Source: Clusia tigrina (Eukaryota; Arthropoda; Insecta; Diptera; Clusiidae). From it: 64,000 nt of DNA. The stretch's first letter is position 1. Every line of letters begins with the position of its first letter. Positions 21,840 to 32,774 of the stretch are shown piece by piece. Made by a program: the position numbers and the translations under genes. The stretch is taken from NCBI GenBank assembly GCA_920105625.2, contig OV050030.1:252619889-252683888 (forward strand). Direction: 5' to 3'. The notes beneath the pieces are model-generated. The model was not told the DNA's origin. It was given only the letters and a program-made list of their open reading frames with translations, and ran no database searches.

Positions 21840-24775
21840 AACACTGATAAAACTTCAAATGGCCCTAACTTCTATACGGTACGTCCTACACCTATCAAAG
21901 TTTCCAACATACAAATGCTTGCAACTTTTTACTGGAGCGTCATAAAACCTTGAAATTTTGTAACAATAAAGTACTCGAGCCTTTTGTCAATTTAAGCTAT
22001 CGCTCAAAGCTATGCTACCCTTGAGTCCCAACTCAAACACTGATAAATCTTCAAATGGCTCTAACTTCTATACGGTACGTCGTACACCTATCAAAGTTTG
22101 CAACATACAAATTCTTGTAACTTTTTACTGGAGCGTCATAAAACCTTGAAATTTTGTAACAATAAAGTACTCGGGCCTCATGTCAATTTAAGCTATCGCT
22201 CAAAGCTATCCTACGCTTGAGTCCCGAATCAAACACTGATAAAACTTCAAATGGCCCTCACTTCTACACGGTACGTCCTACACCTATCAAAGTTTGCAAC
22301 ATACAAATGCTTGTAACTTTTTACTGGAGCGTCATAAAACCTTGAAATTTTGTAACAATAAAGTGCTCGAGCCTCTTGTCAATTTAAGCTATTGCTCAAA
22401 GCTATGCTACCCTTGAGTTCCAAATCAAACACCGATAAAACTTCAAATGGCCCTAACTTCTATACGGTACGTCCTACACCTATCAAAGTTTCCAACATAG
22501 AAATGCTTGCAACTTTTTACTGGAGCGTCATAAAACCTTGAAATTTTGTAACAATAAAGTACTCGAGCCTCTTGTCAATTTAAGCTATCGCTCAAAGTTA
22601 TGCTACCCTTGAGTCCCAAATCAAACACTGATAAAATTTCAAATGGCCCTAACTTCTATAGGGTACGTCCTATACCTATCAAAGTTTGCAACATACATGC
22701 TTGTAACTTTTTACTGGAGCGTCATAAAACCTTGAAATTTTGTAACAATAAAGTATTCGAGCCTCTTGTCAATTTAAGCTGTCGCTCGAAGATATGCTAC
22801 TTTTGAGTCCCAAATCAAACACTGGTAAAGCTTCAAATGGCCCTAACTTCTATACGGTACGTCCTACACCTATCAGAGTTTGCAACATACAAATGCTTGT
22901 AACTTTTTACTGGAGCGTCATAAAACCTTGAAATTTTGTAACAATAAAGTACTCGAGCCTCTTGTCAATTTAAGCTATCGCTCAAAGCTATGCTACCCTT
23001 GAGTCCCAAATCAAACACTGATAAAGATTCAAATGGCCCTAAATTCTATACGGTACGTCCTACACCTATCAAAGTTTGCAACATACAAATGCTTGCAACT
23101 TTTTACTGGAGCGTCATAAAATCTTGAAATTTTGTAACAATAAAGCTATCGAGCCTCTTGTCATATTAAGCTATCGCTCAAAGCTATGCTACCCTTGAGT
23201 CCCAAATCAAACACCGATAAAACTTCAAATGGCCCGAACTTCTATACGGTACGTCCTACACCTATCAAAGTTACCAACATACAAATGCTTGCAACTTTTT
23301 ACTGGAGCGTCATAAAACCTTGAAATTTTCTAACAATAAAGTACTCGAGCCTCTTGTCAATTTAAGCTATCGCTCAAAGCTATGCTACCCTTGAGTCCCA
23401 ACTCAAACAGTGAAAAAACTTCAAATGGCTCTAACTACTATACGGTACGTCCTACACCTATCAAAGTTTGCAACATACAAATGCTTGTAACTTTTTACAG
23501 GAGAGTCATAAAACCTTGAAATTTTGCAACAATAAAGTACTCGGGCCTCTTGTCAATTTAAGCTATCGCTCAAAGCTACGCTACGCTTGAGTCCCAAATC
23601 AAACACTGATAAAACTTCAAATGGCCCTCACTTCTACACGGTACGTCCTACACCTATCAAAGTTTGCAACATACAAATGCTTGTAACTTTTTACTGGAGC
23701 GTCATAAAACCTTGAAATTTTGTAACAATAAAGTGCTCGAGCCTCTTGTCAATTTAAGCTATTGCTCAAAGCTATGCTACCCTTGAGTCCCAAATCAAAC
23801 ACTGATAAAACTTCAAATGGCCCTAACTTCTATACGGTACGTCCTACACCTATCAAAGTTTCCAACATACAAATGCTTGCAACTTTTTACTGGAGCGTCA
23901 TAAAACCTTGAAATTTTGTAACAATAAAGTGCTCGAGCCTCTTGTCAATTTAAGCTATTGCTCAAAGCTATGCTACCCTTGAGTCCCAAATCAAACACCG
24001 ATAAAACTTCAAATGGCCCTAACTTCTATACGGTACGCCCTACACCTATCAAAGTTTCCCACATACAAATGCTTGCAACTTTTTACTGGAGCGTCATAAA
24101 ACCTTGAAATTTTGTAACAATAAAGTACTCGAGCCTCTTGTCAATTTAAGCTATCGCTCAAAGTTATGCTACCCTTGAGTCCCAAATCAAACACTGATAA
24201 AATTTCAAATGGCCCTAACTTCTATACGGTACGTCCTATACTTATCAAAGTTTGCAACATACATGCTTGCAACTTTTTACTGGAGCGTCAAAAAACCTTA
24301 AAATTTTGTAACAATAAAGTATTCGAGCCTCTTGTCAATTTAAGCTGTCGCTCGAAGCTATGCTACTTTTGATTCCCAAATCAAACACTGGTAAAGCTTC
24401 AAATGGCCCTAACTTCTATACGGTACATCCCACACCTATCAGAGTTTGCAACATACAAATGCTTGTAACTTTTTACAGGAGAGTCATAAAACCTTGAAAT
24501 TTTGCAATAATAAAGTACTCGGGCCTCTTGTCAATTTAAGCTATCGCTCAAAGCTATGCTACGCTTGAGTCCCAAATCAAACACTGATAAAACTTCAAAT
24601 GGCCCTCACTTCTACACGGTACGTCCTACACCTATCAAAGTTTGCAACGTACAAATGCTTGTAACTTTTTACTGGAGCGTCATAAAACCTTGAAATTTTG
24701 TAACAATAAAGTGCTCGAGCCTCTTGTCAATTTAAGCTATTGCTCAAAGCTATGCTACCCTTGAGTCCCAAATCA
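21840..24775 (+). repeat. HOR unit E, copy 1 (2,936 bp)
   Basis: Defined by markers that return 2,936 bp later: GAGCCTTTTGTC (about 21978 and 24914), ACTCAAACACTGATAAATCTTC with GTCGTACACC (about 22031 and 24967) and TCGGGCCTCATGTC (22171 and 25107). It has two monomers shortened by 2 bp (CATACATGC, about 22693 and 24260) and an AAGCTATCGAGCC monomer at about 23144. It resembles unit A in length only; the variants differ. It contains the uninterrupted equivalent of the site that carries the RT fragment in copy 2. Confidence 0.82.
22366..22367 (+). other. Uninterrupted (empty) equivalent of the RT-fragment insertion site
   Basis: Here the array reads AAGTGC then TCGAGCCTC without a break. At the matching place 2,936 bp on, AAGTGC ends at 25302, 440 bp of foreign DNA follow, and CGAGCCTC resumes at 25743. 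The comparison shows that the insert was added between these two bases with loss of at most the single T at 22367, and with no duplicated target. Confidence 0.88.
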
Positions 24776-25302
24776 AACACTGATAAAACTTCAAATGGCC
24801 CTAACTTCTATACGGTACGTCCTACACTTATCAAAGTTTCCAACATACAAGTGCTTGCAACTTTTTACTGGAGCGTCATAAAACCTTGAAATTTTGTAAC
24901 AATAAAGTACTCGAGCCTTTTGTCAATTTAAGCTATCGGTCAAAGGTATGCTACCCTTGAGTCCCAACTCAAACACTGATAAATCTTCAAATGGCTCTAA
25001 CTTCTATACGGTACGTCGTACACCTATCAAAGTTTGCAACATACAAATTCTTGTAACTTTTTACTGGAGCGTCATAAAACCTTGAAATTTTGTAACAATA
25101 AAGTACTCGGGCCTCATGTCAATTTAAGCTATCGCTCAAAGCTATCCAAAGCTTGAGTCCCGAATCAAACACTGATAAAACTTCAAATGGCCCTCACTTC
25201 TACACGGTACGTCCTACACCTATCAAAGTTTGCAACATACAAATGCTTGTAACTTTTTACTGGAGCGTCATAAAACCTTGAAATTTTGTAACAATAAAGT
25301 GC
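24776..25302 (+). repeat. HOR unit E, copy 2, part before the insert
   Basis: This repeats 21840-22366 at an offset of 2,936. Private changes include TATCGGTCAAAGGTATG (about 24933) and CTATCCAAAGCTTGAG where copy 1 has CTATCCTACGCTTGAG. It stops inside a monomer, after AATAAAGTGC. Confidence 0.83.
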
Positions 25303-25742
25303 ACCAACTGGATGCGAGATCCATAACCGACGCATACCCACTACCAAGGATGCAACATATGTTAGACCGCCTACATCATGCACAACTCAATAACAGTCTG
25401 GATCTCAAGAATGGGTACTGGCAAATCCGAATTGATTAAAGAATACACCATATTCACAGTGTCAGGGCGAGGACTATTCCAGTGAAAACTAATGGCGATC
25501 AGCGCCAACCACTTCCCAGTGGATACTCGACCGAGTCATAGGCCACGAAATGGAACCACATACTTTCGAGTATTTAGATGTCATGAACAAGACTCAAAAG
25601 TGCGAAATCTTTAAGAAAGAATTGAAATATCTAGGTCATGTGGTCAGCAATCGCGGGATACAAACTGATCATGACAAGATAAGAGCCATTCAATAATTAC
25701 AATCAAGCCCTCACAAACGTAAGAGATGTGCGACGTTGTCTG
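25303..25742 (+). pseudogene. pol (RT fragment): Dead Ty3/gypsy-type reverse transcriptase fragment
   Basis: A 440-bp piece of retrotransposon pol, the only non-satellite DNA here. Frame 3 gives LDARSITDAYPLPRM (from about 25308) and LDLKNGYWQIRID (25398-25436), the palm motif with the first catalytic Asp, then TAA at 25437. Frame 1 gives EYTIFTVSGRGLFQ (25441-25482), then TGA where the family has Trp. Frame 2 (25496-25693) gives ILDRVIGHEMEPH and YLDV (25571-25582) where YLDD is expected, then directly KCEIF and KYLGHVVS, then TAA at 25694. About 30 codons normally between YLDD and KCEIF are missing. Frame 3 resumes with NVRDVRRCL up to 25742. There is no LTR, primer-binding site, protease, RNase H or integrase, and no target duplication. 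Two frameshift regions, an internal deletion and three stops make it non-functional. It is most likely a fragment joined in during break repair. Motif style suggests an arthropod-type gypsy element. Confidence 0.93.
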
Positions 25743-25990
25743 CGAGCCTCTTGTCAATTTAAGCTATTGCTCAAAGCTATGCTACCCTTGAGTCCCAAAT
25801 CAAACACCGATAAAACTTCAAATGGCCCTAACTTCTATACGGTACGTCCTACACCTATCAAAGTTTCCAACATACAAATGCTTGCAACTTTTTACTGGAG
25901 CGTCATAAAACCTTGAAATTTTGTAACAATAAAGTACTCGAGCCTCTTGTCAATTTAAGCTATCGCTCAAAGTTATGCTACCCTTGAGTC
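25743..25990 (+). repeat. HOR unit E, copy 2, part after the insert
   Basis: The satellite resumes in phase with CGAGCCTCTTGTC and continues as the direct equivalent of 22368 onward (CACCGATAAAACTTC and TTTCCAACATAC monomer). Likeness to copy 1 is lost near 25990, where GATAGAACTTC replaces GATAAAATTTC. Confidence 0.82.
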
Positions 25991-27490
25991 CCAAATCAAA
26001 CACTGATAGAACTTCAAATGGCCCTAACTTCTATACGGTACGTCCTATACCTATCAAAGTTTGCAACCTACAAATGCTTGTAACTTTTTACTGGAGCGTC
26101 ATAAAACCTTGAAATTTTGTAACAATAAAGAGCTCGAGTCTCTTGTCAATTTAAGCTATTGCTCAAAGCTATGCTACCCTTGAGTCCCAAATCAAACACT
26201 GATAAAACTTTAAATGGCCCTAACTTCTATACGGTACGTCCTACACCTATCAAAGTTTCCAACATACAAATGCTTGCAACTTTTTACAGGAGAGTCATAA
26301 AACCTTGAAATTTTGCAACAATAAAGTACTCGGGCCTCTTGTCAATTTAAGCTATCGCTCAAAGCTATGCTACGCTTGAGTCCCAAATCAAACACTGATA
26401 AAACTTCAAATGGCCCTCACTTCTACACGGTACGTCCTACACCTATCAAAGTTTCCAACATACAAATGCTTGCAACTTTTTACTTTAGCGTCAAAAAACC
26501 TTGAAATTTTGTAACAATAAAGTATTCGAGCCTCTTGTCAATTTGAGCTGTCGCTCGAAGCTATGCTACTTTTGAGTCCCAAATCAAACACTGGTAAAGC
26601 TTCAAATGGCCCTAACTTCTATACGGTACGTCCTACACCTATCAGAGTTTGCAACATACAAATGCTTGTAACTTTTTACTGGAGCGTCATAAAACCTGGA
26701 AATTTTGTAACAATAAAGTACTCGAGCCTCTTGTCAATTTAAGCTATCGCTCAAAGCTATGCTACCCTTGAGTCCCAAATCAAACACTGATAAAGATTCA
26801 AATGGCCCTAACTTCTATACGGTACGTCCTACACCTATCAAAGTTTGCAACATACAAATGCTTGCAACTTTTTACTGGAGCGTCATAAAATCTTGAAATT
26901 TTGTAACAATAAAGCTATCGAGCCTCTTGTCATATTAAGCTATCGCTCAAAGCTATGCTACCCTTGAGTCCCAAATCAAACACCGATAAAACTTCAAATG
27001 GCCCGAACTTCTATACGGTACGTCCTACACCTATCAAAGTTTCCAACATACAAATGCTTGCAACTTTTTACTGGAGCGTCATAAAACCTTGAAATTTTGT
27101 AACAATAAAGTACTCGAGCCTCTTGTCAATTTAAGCTATCGCTCAAAGTTATGCTCCCCTTGAGTCCCAAATCAAACACTGATAAAATTTCAAATGGCCC
27201 TAACTTCTATACGGTACGTCCTATACCTATCAAAGTTTGCAACCTACAAATGCTTGTAACTTTTTACTGGAGCGTCATAAAACCTTGAAATTTTGTAACA
27301 ATAAAGTGCTCGAGTCTCTTGTCAATTTAAGCTATTGCTCAAAGCTATGCTACCCTTGAGTCCCAAATCAAACACTGATAAAACTTTAAATGGCCCTAAC
27401 TTCTATACGGTACGTCCTACACCTATCAAAGTTTCCAACATACAAATGCTTGCAACTTTTTACAGGAGAGTCATAAAACCTTGAAATTTT
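25991..27490 (+). repeat. Satellite transition block ending in a 6-monomer spacing
   Basis: Monomers of E type mixed with those found later in unit F. The F anchor (TTTACAGGAGAG, GCAACAATAAAG, TACTCGGGCC) appears at 26315 and 27491, exactly 6 x 196 apart. Between them are GCTGTCGCTCGAAG/CTGGTAAAGC (about 26545-26600), AAGATTCAAATGG (about 26794), AAGCTATCGAGCC with CATATTAAGC (about 26913-26940), GCCCGAAC (about 27001), GTTATGCTCCCC (about 27148) and CAACCTAC (about 27240). No gene. Confidence 0.8.
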
Positions 27491-30400
27491 GCAACAATAA
27501 AGTACTCGGGCCTCTTGTCAATTTAAGCTATTGCTCAAAGCTATGCTACGCTTGAGTCCCAAATCAAACACTGATAAAACTTCAAATGGCCCTCACTTCT
27601 ACACGGTACGTCCTACACCTATCAAAGTTTGCAACATACAAATGCTTGTAACTTTTTACTGGAGCGTCATAAAACCTTGAAATTTTGTAACAATAAAGTG
27701 CTCGAGCCTCTTGTCAATTTAAGCTATTGCTCAATGCTATGCTACCCTTGAGTCCCAAATCAAACACTGATAAAACTTCAAATGGCCCTAACTTCTATAC
27801 GGTACGTCCTACACCTATCAAAGTTTCCAACATACAAATGCTTGCAACTTTTTACTGGAGCGTCATAAAACCTTGAAATTTTGTAACAATAAAGTACTCG
27901 AGCTTCTTGTCAATTTAAGCTATCGCTCAAAGTTATGCTACCCTTGAGTCCCAAATCAAACACTGATAAATCTTCAAATGGCCCTAACTTCTATACGGTA
28001 CGTCCTACACCTATCAGAGTTTGCAACATACAAATGCTTGTAACTTTTTACTGGAGCGTCATAAAACCTTGAAATTTTGTAACAATAAAGTACTTGAGCC
28101 TCTTGTCAATTTAAGCTATCGCTGAAAGTTATGCTACCCTTGAGTCCCAAATCAAACACTGATAAAATTTCAAATTGCCCTAATTTCTACACGGTACGTC
28201 CTACACCTATCAAACTTTGCAACATACAAATGCTTGTAACTTTTTACTGGAGCGTCATAAAACCTTGAAATTTTGTAACAATAAATAACTCGAGCCTCTT
28301 GTCAATTTAAACTGTCGCTCGAAGCTATGCTACCCTTGAGTCCCAAATCAAACACTGATAAAGATTCAAATAGCCCTAACTTCTATACGGTACGTCCTAC
28401 ACCTATCAAAGTTTGCAACATACAAATGCTTGTAACTTTTTACTGGAGCGTCATAAAACCTTGAAATTTTGTAACAATAAAGTACTCGAGCCTCTTGTCA
28501 ATTGAAGCTATCGCTCAAAGCTATGCTACCCTTGAGTCCCAAATCAAACACTGATAAAACTTCAAATGGCCCTAACTTCACTATGGTACGTCCTACACCT
28601 ATCAAAGTTTGCATTATACAAATGCTTGTAACTTTTTACTGGAGCGTCATAGAACCTTGAAATTTTGTAACAATAAAGAACTCGAGCCTCCTGTCAATTA
28701 AAGTTATCGCTCAAAGCTAAGCTACCCTTGAGTCCCAAATCAAACATTGATAAAACTTCAAATGGCCCTAACTTCTATACGGTACGTCCTACACCTATAA
28801 AAGTTTGCAACATACAAATGCTTGTAACTTTTTTCTGGAGCATCATAAAACCTTGAAATTTTGTAACAATAAGGTACTCGAGGCTCTTGTCAATTTAAGC
28901 TACCGCTCAAAGCTTTGCTACCCTTGAATCCCAAATCAAACACTGAACAATTTTTAAATGGCCCTAACTTCTATACCGTACGTCCTACACCTATCAAAGT
29001 TTGCAACATACAAATGGTTGTAACTTTTTACTGGAGCGTCATAAAACATTGAAATTTTGTAACAATAAAGTACTCCAGCCTATTGTCAATTTAAGCTGTC
29101 GCTCAAAGTTATGCTACCCTTGAGTCCCAAATCAAACACTGACAAATCTTCAAATGGCCCTAACTTCTATACGGTACGTCCTACACCTATCAATGTTTGT
29201 AACATACAAATGCTTGTAACTTTTTACTGGAGCGTCATAAAATCTTAAGTTTTGTAACAATAAAGTACTCGAGCCTCTTGTCAATTTAAGTTATCGCTCA
29301 AAGCTATGCTACCCTTGAGTCCCAAATCAAACACTGATAAAACTTCAAATGGCTCTAACTTCTATACGGTACGTCCTACACCTATCAAAGTTTGCAACAT
29401 ACAAATGCTTGTAACATTTTAATGGAGCGTCATAAAACCTTGAAATTTTGTAACAATAAAGTACTCGAGCCTCTTGTCAATTTAAGCTATCGCTCAAAGT
29501 TATGCTACCCTTGAGTCCCAAATCAAACACTGATAAAACTTCAAATGGCCCTAACTTCTATACGCTACGTCCTACACCTATCAAAGTTTGCAACAAACAA
29601 ATGCTTGTAACTTTTTACTGGAGCGTCATAAAACCTTGAAACTTTGTAACAATAAAGTACTCGAGCCTCTTGTCAATTTAAGCTATGGCTCAAAGCTATG
29701 CTACCCTTGAGTCCCAAATCAAACACTGATAAAACTTGAAATGGCCCTAACTTCTCTACGGTACGTCCTACACCTATCAAAGTTTGCAACATACAAATGC
29801 TTGTAAATTTTTACTGGAGCGTCATAGAACCTTGAAATTTTGTAACAATAAAGTACTCGAGCCTCTTGTCAATTTAAGCTATCGCTCAAAGCTATGCTAC
29901 CCTTGAGTCCCAAATCAAACACTGATAAAACTTCAAATGGCCCTAACTTCTCTACGGTACACCTATCAAAGTTTGCAACATACAAACGCTTGTAACTTTT
30001 CACTGGAGTGTCATAGAACCTTGCAATTTTGTAACAATACAGAACTCGAGCCTCTTGCCTATTTAAGTTATCGCTCAAAGCTATGCTACCCTTGAGTCCC
30101 AAATCAAACACTGATAAAACTTCAAATGGCTCTAACTTCTATACGGTACGTCCTACACCTATCAAAGTTTGCCACATACAAATGCTTGTAACAATTTAAT
30201 GGAGCGTCATAAAACATTGAAATTTTGTAACAATAAAGTACTCGAGCCTCTTGTCAATTTAAGCTGTCGCTCGAAGCTATGCTACCTTTGAGTCCCAAAT
30301 CAAACACTGATAAAACTTCAAATGGCCCTAACTTCTCTACGGTACGTCCTACACCTATCAAAGTTTGCAACATACAAATGCTTGTAAATTTTTACTGGAG

Positions 30401-31010
30401 CGTCATAGAACCTTGAATTTTTGTAACAATAAAGTACTCGAGCCTCTTGTCAATTTAAGCTATCGCCCAAAGTTATGCTACCCTTGAGTCCCAAATCAAA
30501 CACTGTTAAAATTTCAAATGGCCCTAACTTCTATACGGTACGTCCTACACCTATCAGAGTTTGCAACATACAAATGCTTGTAACTTTTTACTGGAGCGTC
30601 ATAAAACCTTGAAATTTTGTAACAATAAAGTACTCGAGCCTCTTGTCAATTTAAGCTATCGCTCAAAGCTATGCTACCCTTGAGTCCCAAATCAAACACT
30701 GATAAAGAATCAAATGGCCCTAACTTCTATACGGTACGTCCTACACTTATCAAAGTTTGCAACATACAAATGCTTGCAACTTTTTACTGGAGCGTCATAA
30801 AATCTTGAAATTTTGTAACAATAAAGCTATCGAGCCTCTTGCCATATTAAGCTATCGCTCAAAGCTATGCTACCCTTGAGTCCCAAATCAAACACCGATA
30901 AAACTTCAAATGGCCCGAACTTCTATACGGTACGTCCTACACCTATCAAAGTTTCCAACATACAAATGCTTGCAACTTTTTACAGGAGAGTCATAAAACC
31001 TTGAAATTTT
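27491..31010 (+). repeat. HOR unit F, copy 1 (18 monomers, 3,520 bp)
   Basis: This runs from the anchor GCAACAATAAAG at 27491 to the same anchor at 31011. It is 8 bp short of 18 x 196: one base in AAATCTTAAGTTTTG (about 29250) and 7 bp in CTCTACGGTACACC (about 29950). Markers are GCTCAATGCTATG, CTTGAGCCTCTTG, AAACTTTGCAAC, AATAGCCCTAAC (28371), TTCACTATGG, AAGCTAAGC, TACTCCAGCCTATTG, ACATTTTAATGG, AATACAGAACTCGAG (30036) and GCCATATTAAGC. One extra monomer near 29730 is absent from copy 3. Confidence 0.88.
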
Positions 31011-32774
31011 GCAACAATAAAGTACTCGGGCCTCTTGTCAATTTAAGCTATTGCTCAAAGCTATGCTACGCTTGAGTCCCAAATCAAACACTGATAAAAC
31101 TTCAAATGGCCCTCACTTCTACACGGTACGTCCTACACCTATCAAAGTTTGCAACATACAAATGCTTGTAACTTTTTACTGGAGCGTCATAAAACCTTGA
31201 AATTTTGTAACAATAAAGTGCTCGAGCCTCTTGTCAATTTAAGCTATTGCTCAATGCTATGCTACCCTTGAGTCCCAAATCAAACACTGATAAAACTTCA
31301 AATGGCCCTAACTTCTATACGGTACGTCCTACACCTATCAAAGTTTCCAACATACAAATGCTTGCAACTTTTTACTGGAGCGTCATAAAACCTTGAAATT
31401 TTGTAACAATAAAGTACTCGAGCTTCTTGTCAATTTAAGCTATCGCTCAAAGTTATGCTACCCTTGAGTCCCAAATCAAACACTGATAAATCTTCAAATG
31501 GCCCTAACTTCTATACGGTACGTCCTACACCTATCAGAGTTTGCAACATACAAATGCTTGTAACTTTTTACTGGAGCGTCATAAAACCTTGAAATTTTGT
31601 AACAATAAAGTACTTGAGCCTCTTGTCAATTTAAGCTATCGCTGAAAGTTATGCTACCCTTGAGTCCCAAATCAAACACTGATAAAATTTCAAATTGCCC
31701 TAATTTCTACACGGTACGTCCTACACCTATCAAACTTTGCAACATACAAATGCTTGTAACTTTTTACTGGAGCGTCATAAAACCTTGAAATTTTGTAACA
31801 ATAAATAACTCGAGCCTCTTGTCAATTTAAACTGTCGCTCGAAGCTATGCTACCCTTGAGTCCCAAATCAAACACTGATAAAGATTCAAATGGCCCTAAC
31901 TTCTATACGGTACGTCCTACACCTATCAAAGTTTGCAACATACAAATGCTTGCAACTTTTTACTGGAGCGTCATAAAATCTTGAAATTTTGTAACAATAA
32001 AGCTATCGAGCCTCTTGTCATATTAAGCTATCGCTCAAAGCTATGCTACCCTTGAGTCCCAAATCAAACACTGATAAAGATTCAAATGGCCCTAACTTCT
32101 ATACGGTACGTCCTACACCTATCAAAGTTTGCAACATACAAATGCTTGCAACTTTTTACTGGAGCGTCATAAAATCTTGAAATTTTGTAACAATAAAGCT
32201 ATCGAGCCTCTTGTCATATTAAGCTATCGCTCAAAGCTATGCTACCCTTGAGTCCCAAATCAAACACCGATAAAACTTCAAATGGCCCGAACTTCTATAC
32301 GGTACGTCCTACACCTATCAAAGTTTCCAACATACAAATGCTTGCAACTTTTTACTGGAGCGTCATAAAACCTTGAAATTTTGTAACAATAAAGTACTCG
32401 AGCCTCTTGTCAATTTAAGCTATCGCTCAAAGTTATGCTCCCCTTGAGTCCCAAATCAAACACTGATAAAATTTCAAATGGCCCTAACTTCTATACGGTA
32501 CGTCCTATACCTATCAAAGTTTGCAACCTACAAATGCTTGTAACTTTTTACTGGAGCGTCATAAAACCTTGAAATTTTGTAACAATAAAGTGCTCGAGTC
32601 TCTTGTCAACTTAAGCTATTGCTCAAAGCTATGCTACCCTTGAGTCCCAAATCAAACACTGATAAAACTTTAAATGGCCCTAACTTCTATACGGTACGTC
32701 CTACACCTATCAAAGTTTCCAACATACAAATGCTTGCAACTTTTTACAGGAGAGTCATAAAACCTTGAAATTTT
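31011..32774 (+). repeat. HOR unit F, short copy (9 monomers, 1,764 bp)
   Basis: Anchor-to-anchor distance is exactly 9 x 196. The first 880 bp repeat the start of copy 1 (GCTCAATGCTATG, CTTGAGCC, AAACTTTGCAAC). At 31891 the monomer reads AAGATTCAAATGGCCC instead of AAGATTCAAATAGCCC, and the sequence switches to the closing monomers of the unit (AAGCTATCGAGCC twice at about 31999 and 32195, GCCCGAAC, GTTATGCTCCCC, CAACCTAC). The middle half of the unit is therefore deleted, with the joint at or near 31891. Confidence 0.86.

Noticed and set aside
25230..25439. 69-codon frame fusing satellite sequence to RT motifs
   Set aside because: The first 24 codons are ordinary satellite and the rest is a decayed RT piece stopped by TAA at 25437. 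It is a chance fusion at the insertion joint, not a new gene.
25303..25742. Complete LTR retrotransposon or endogenous virus
   Set aside because: Only part of RT is present. No LTR, primer-binding site, polypurine tract, gag, protease, RNase H, integrase or env is seen, and satellite resumes directly on both sides.
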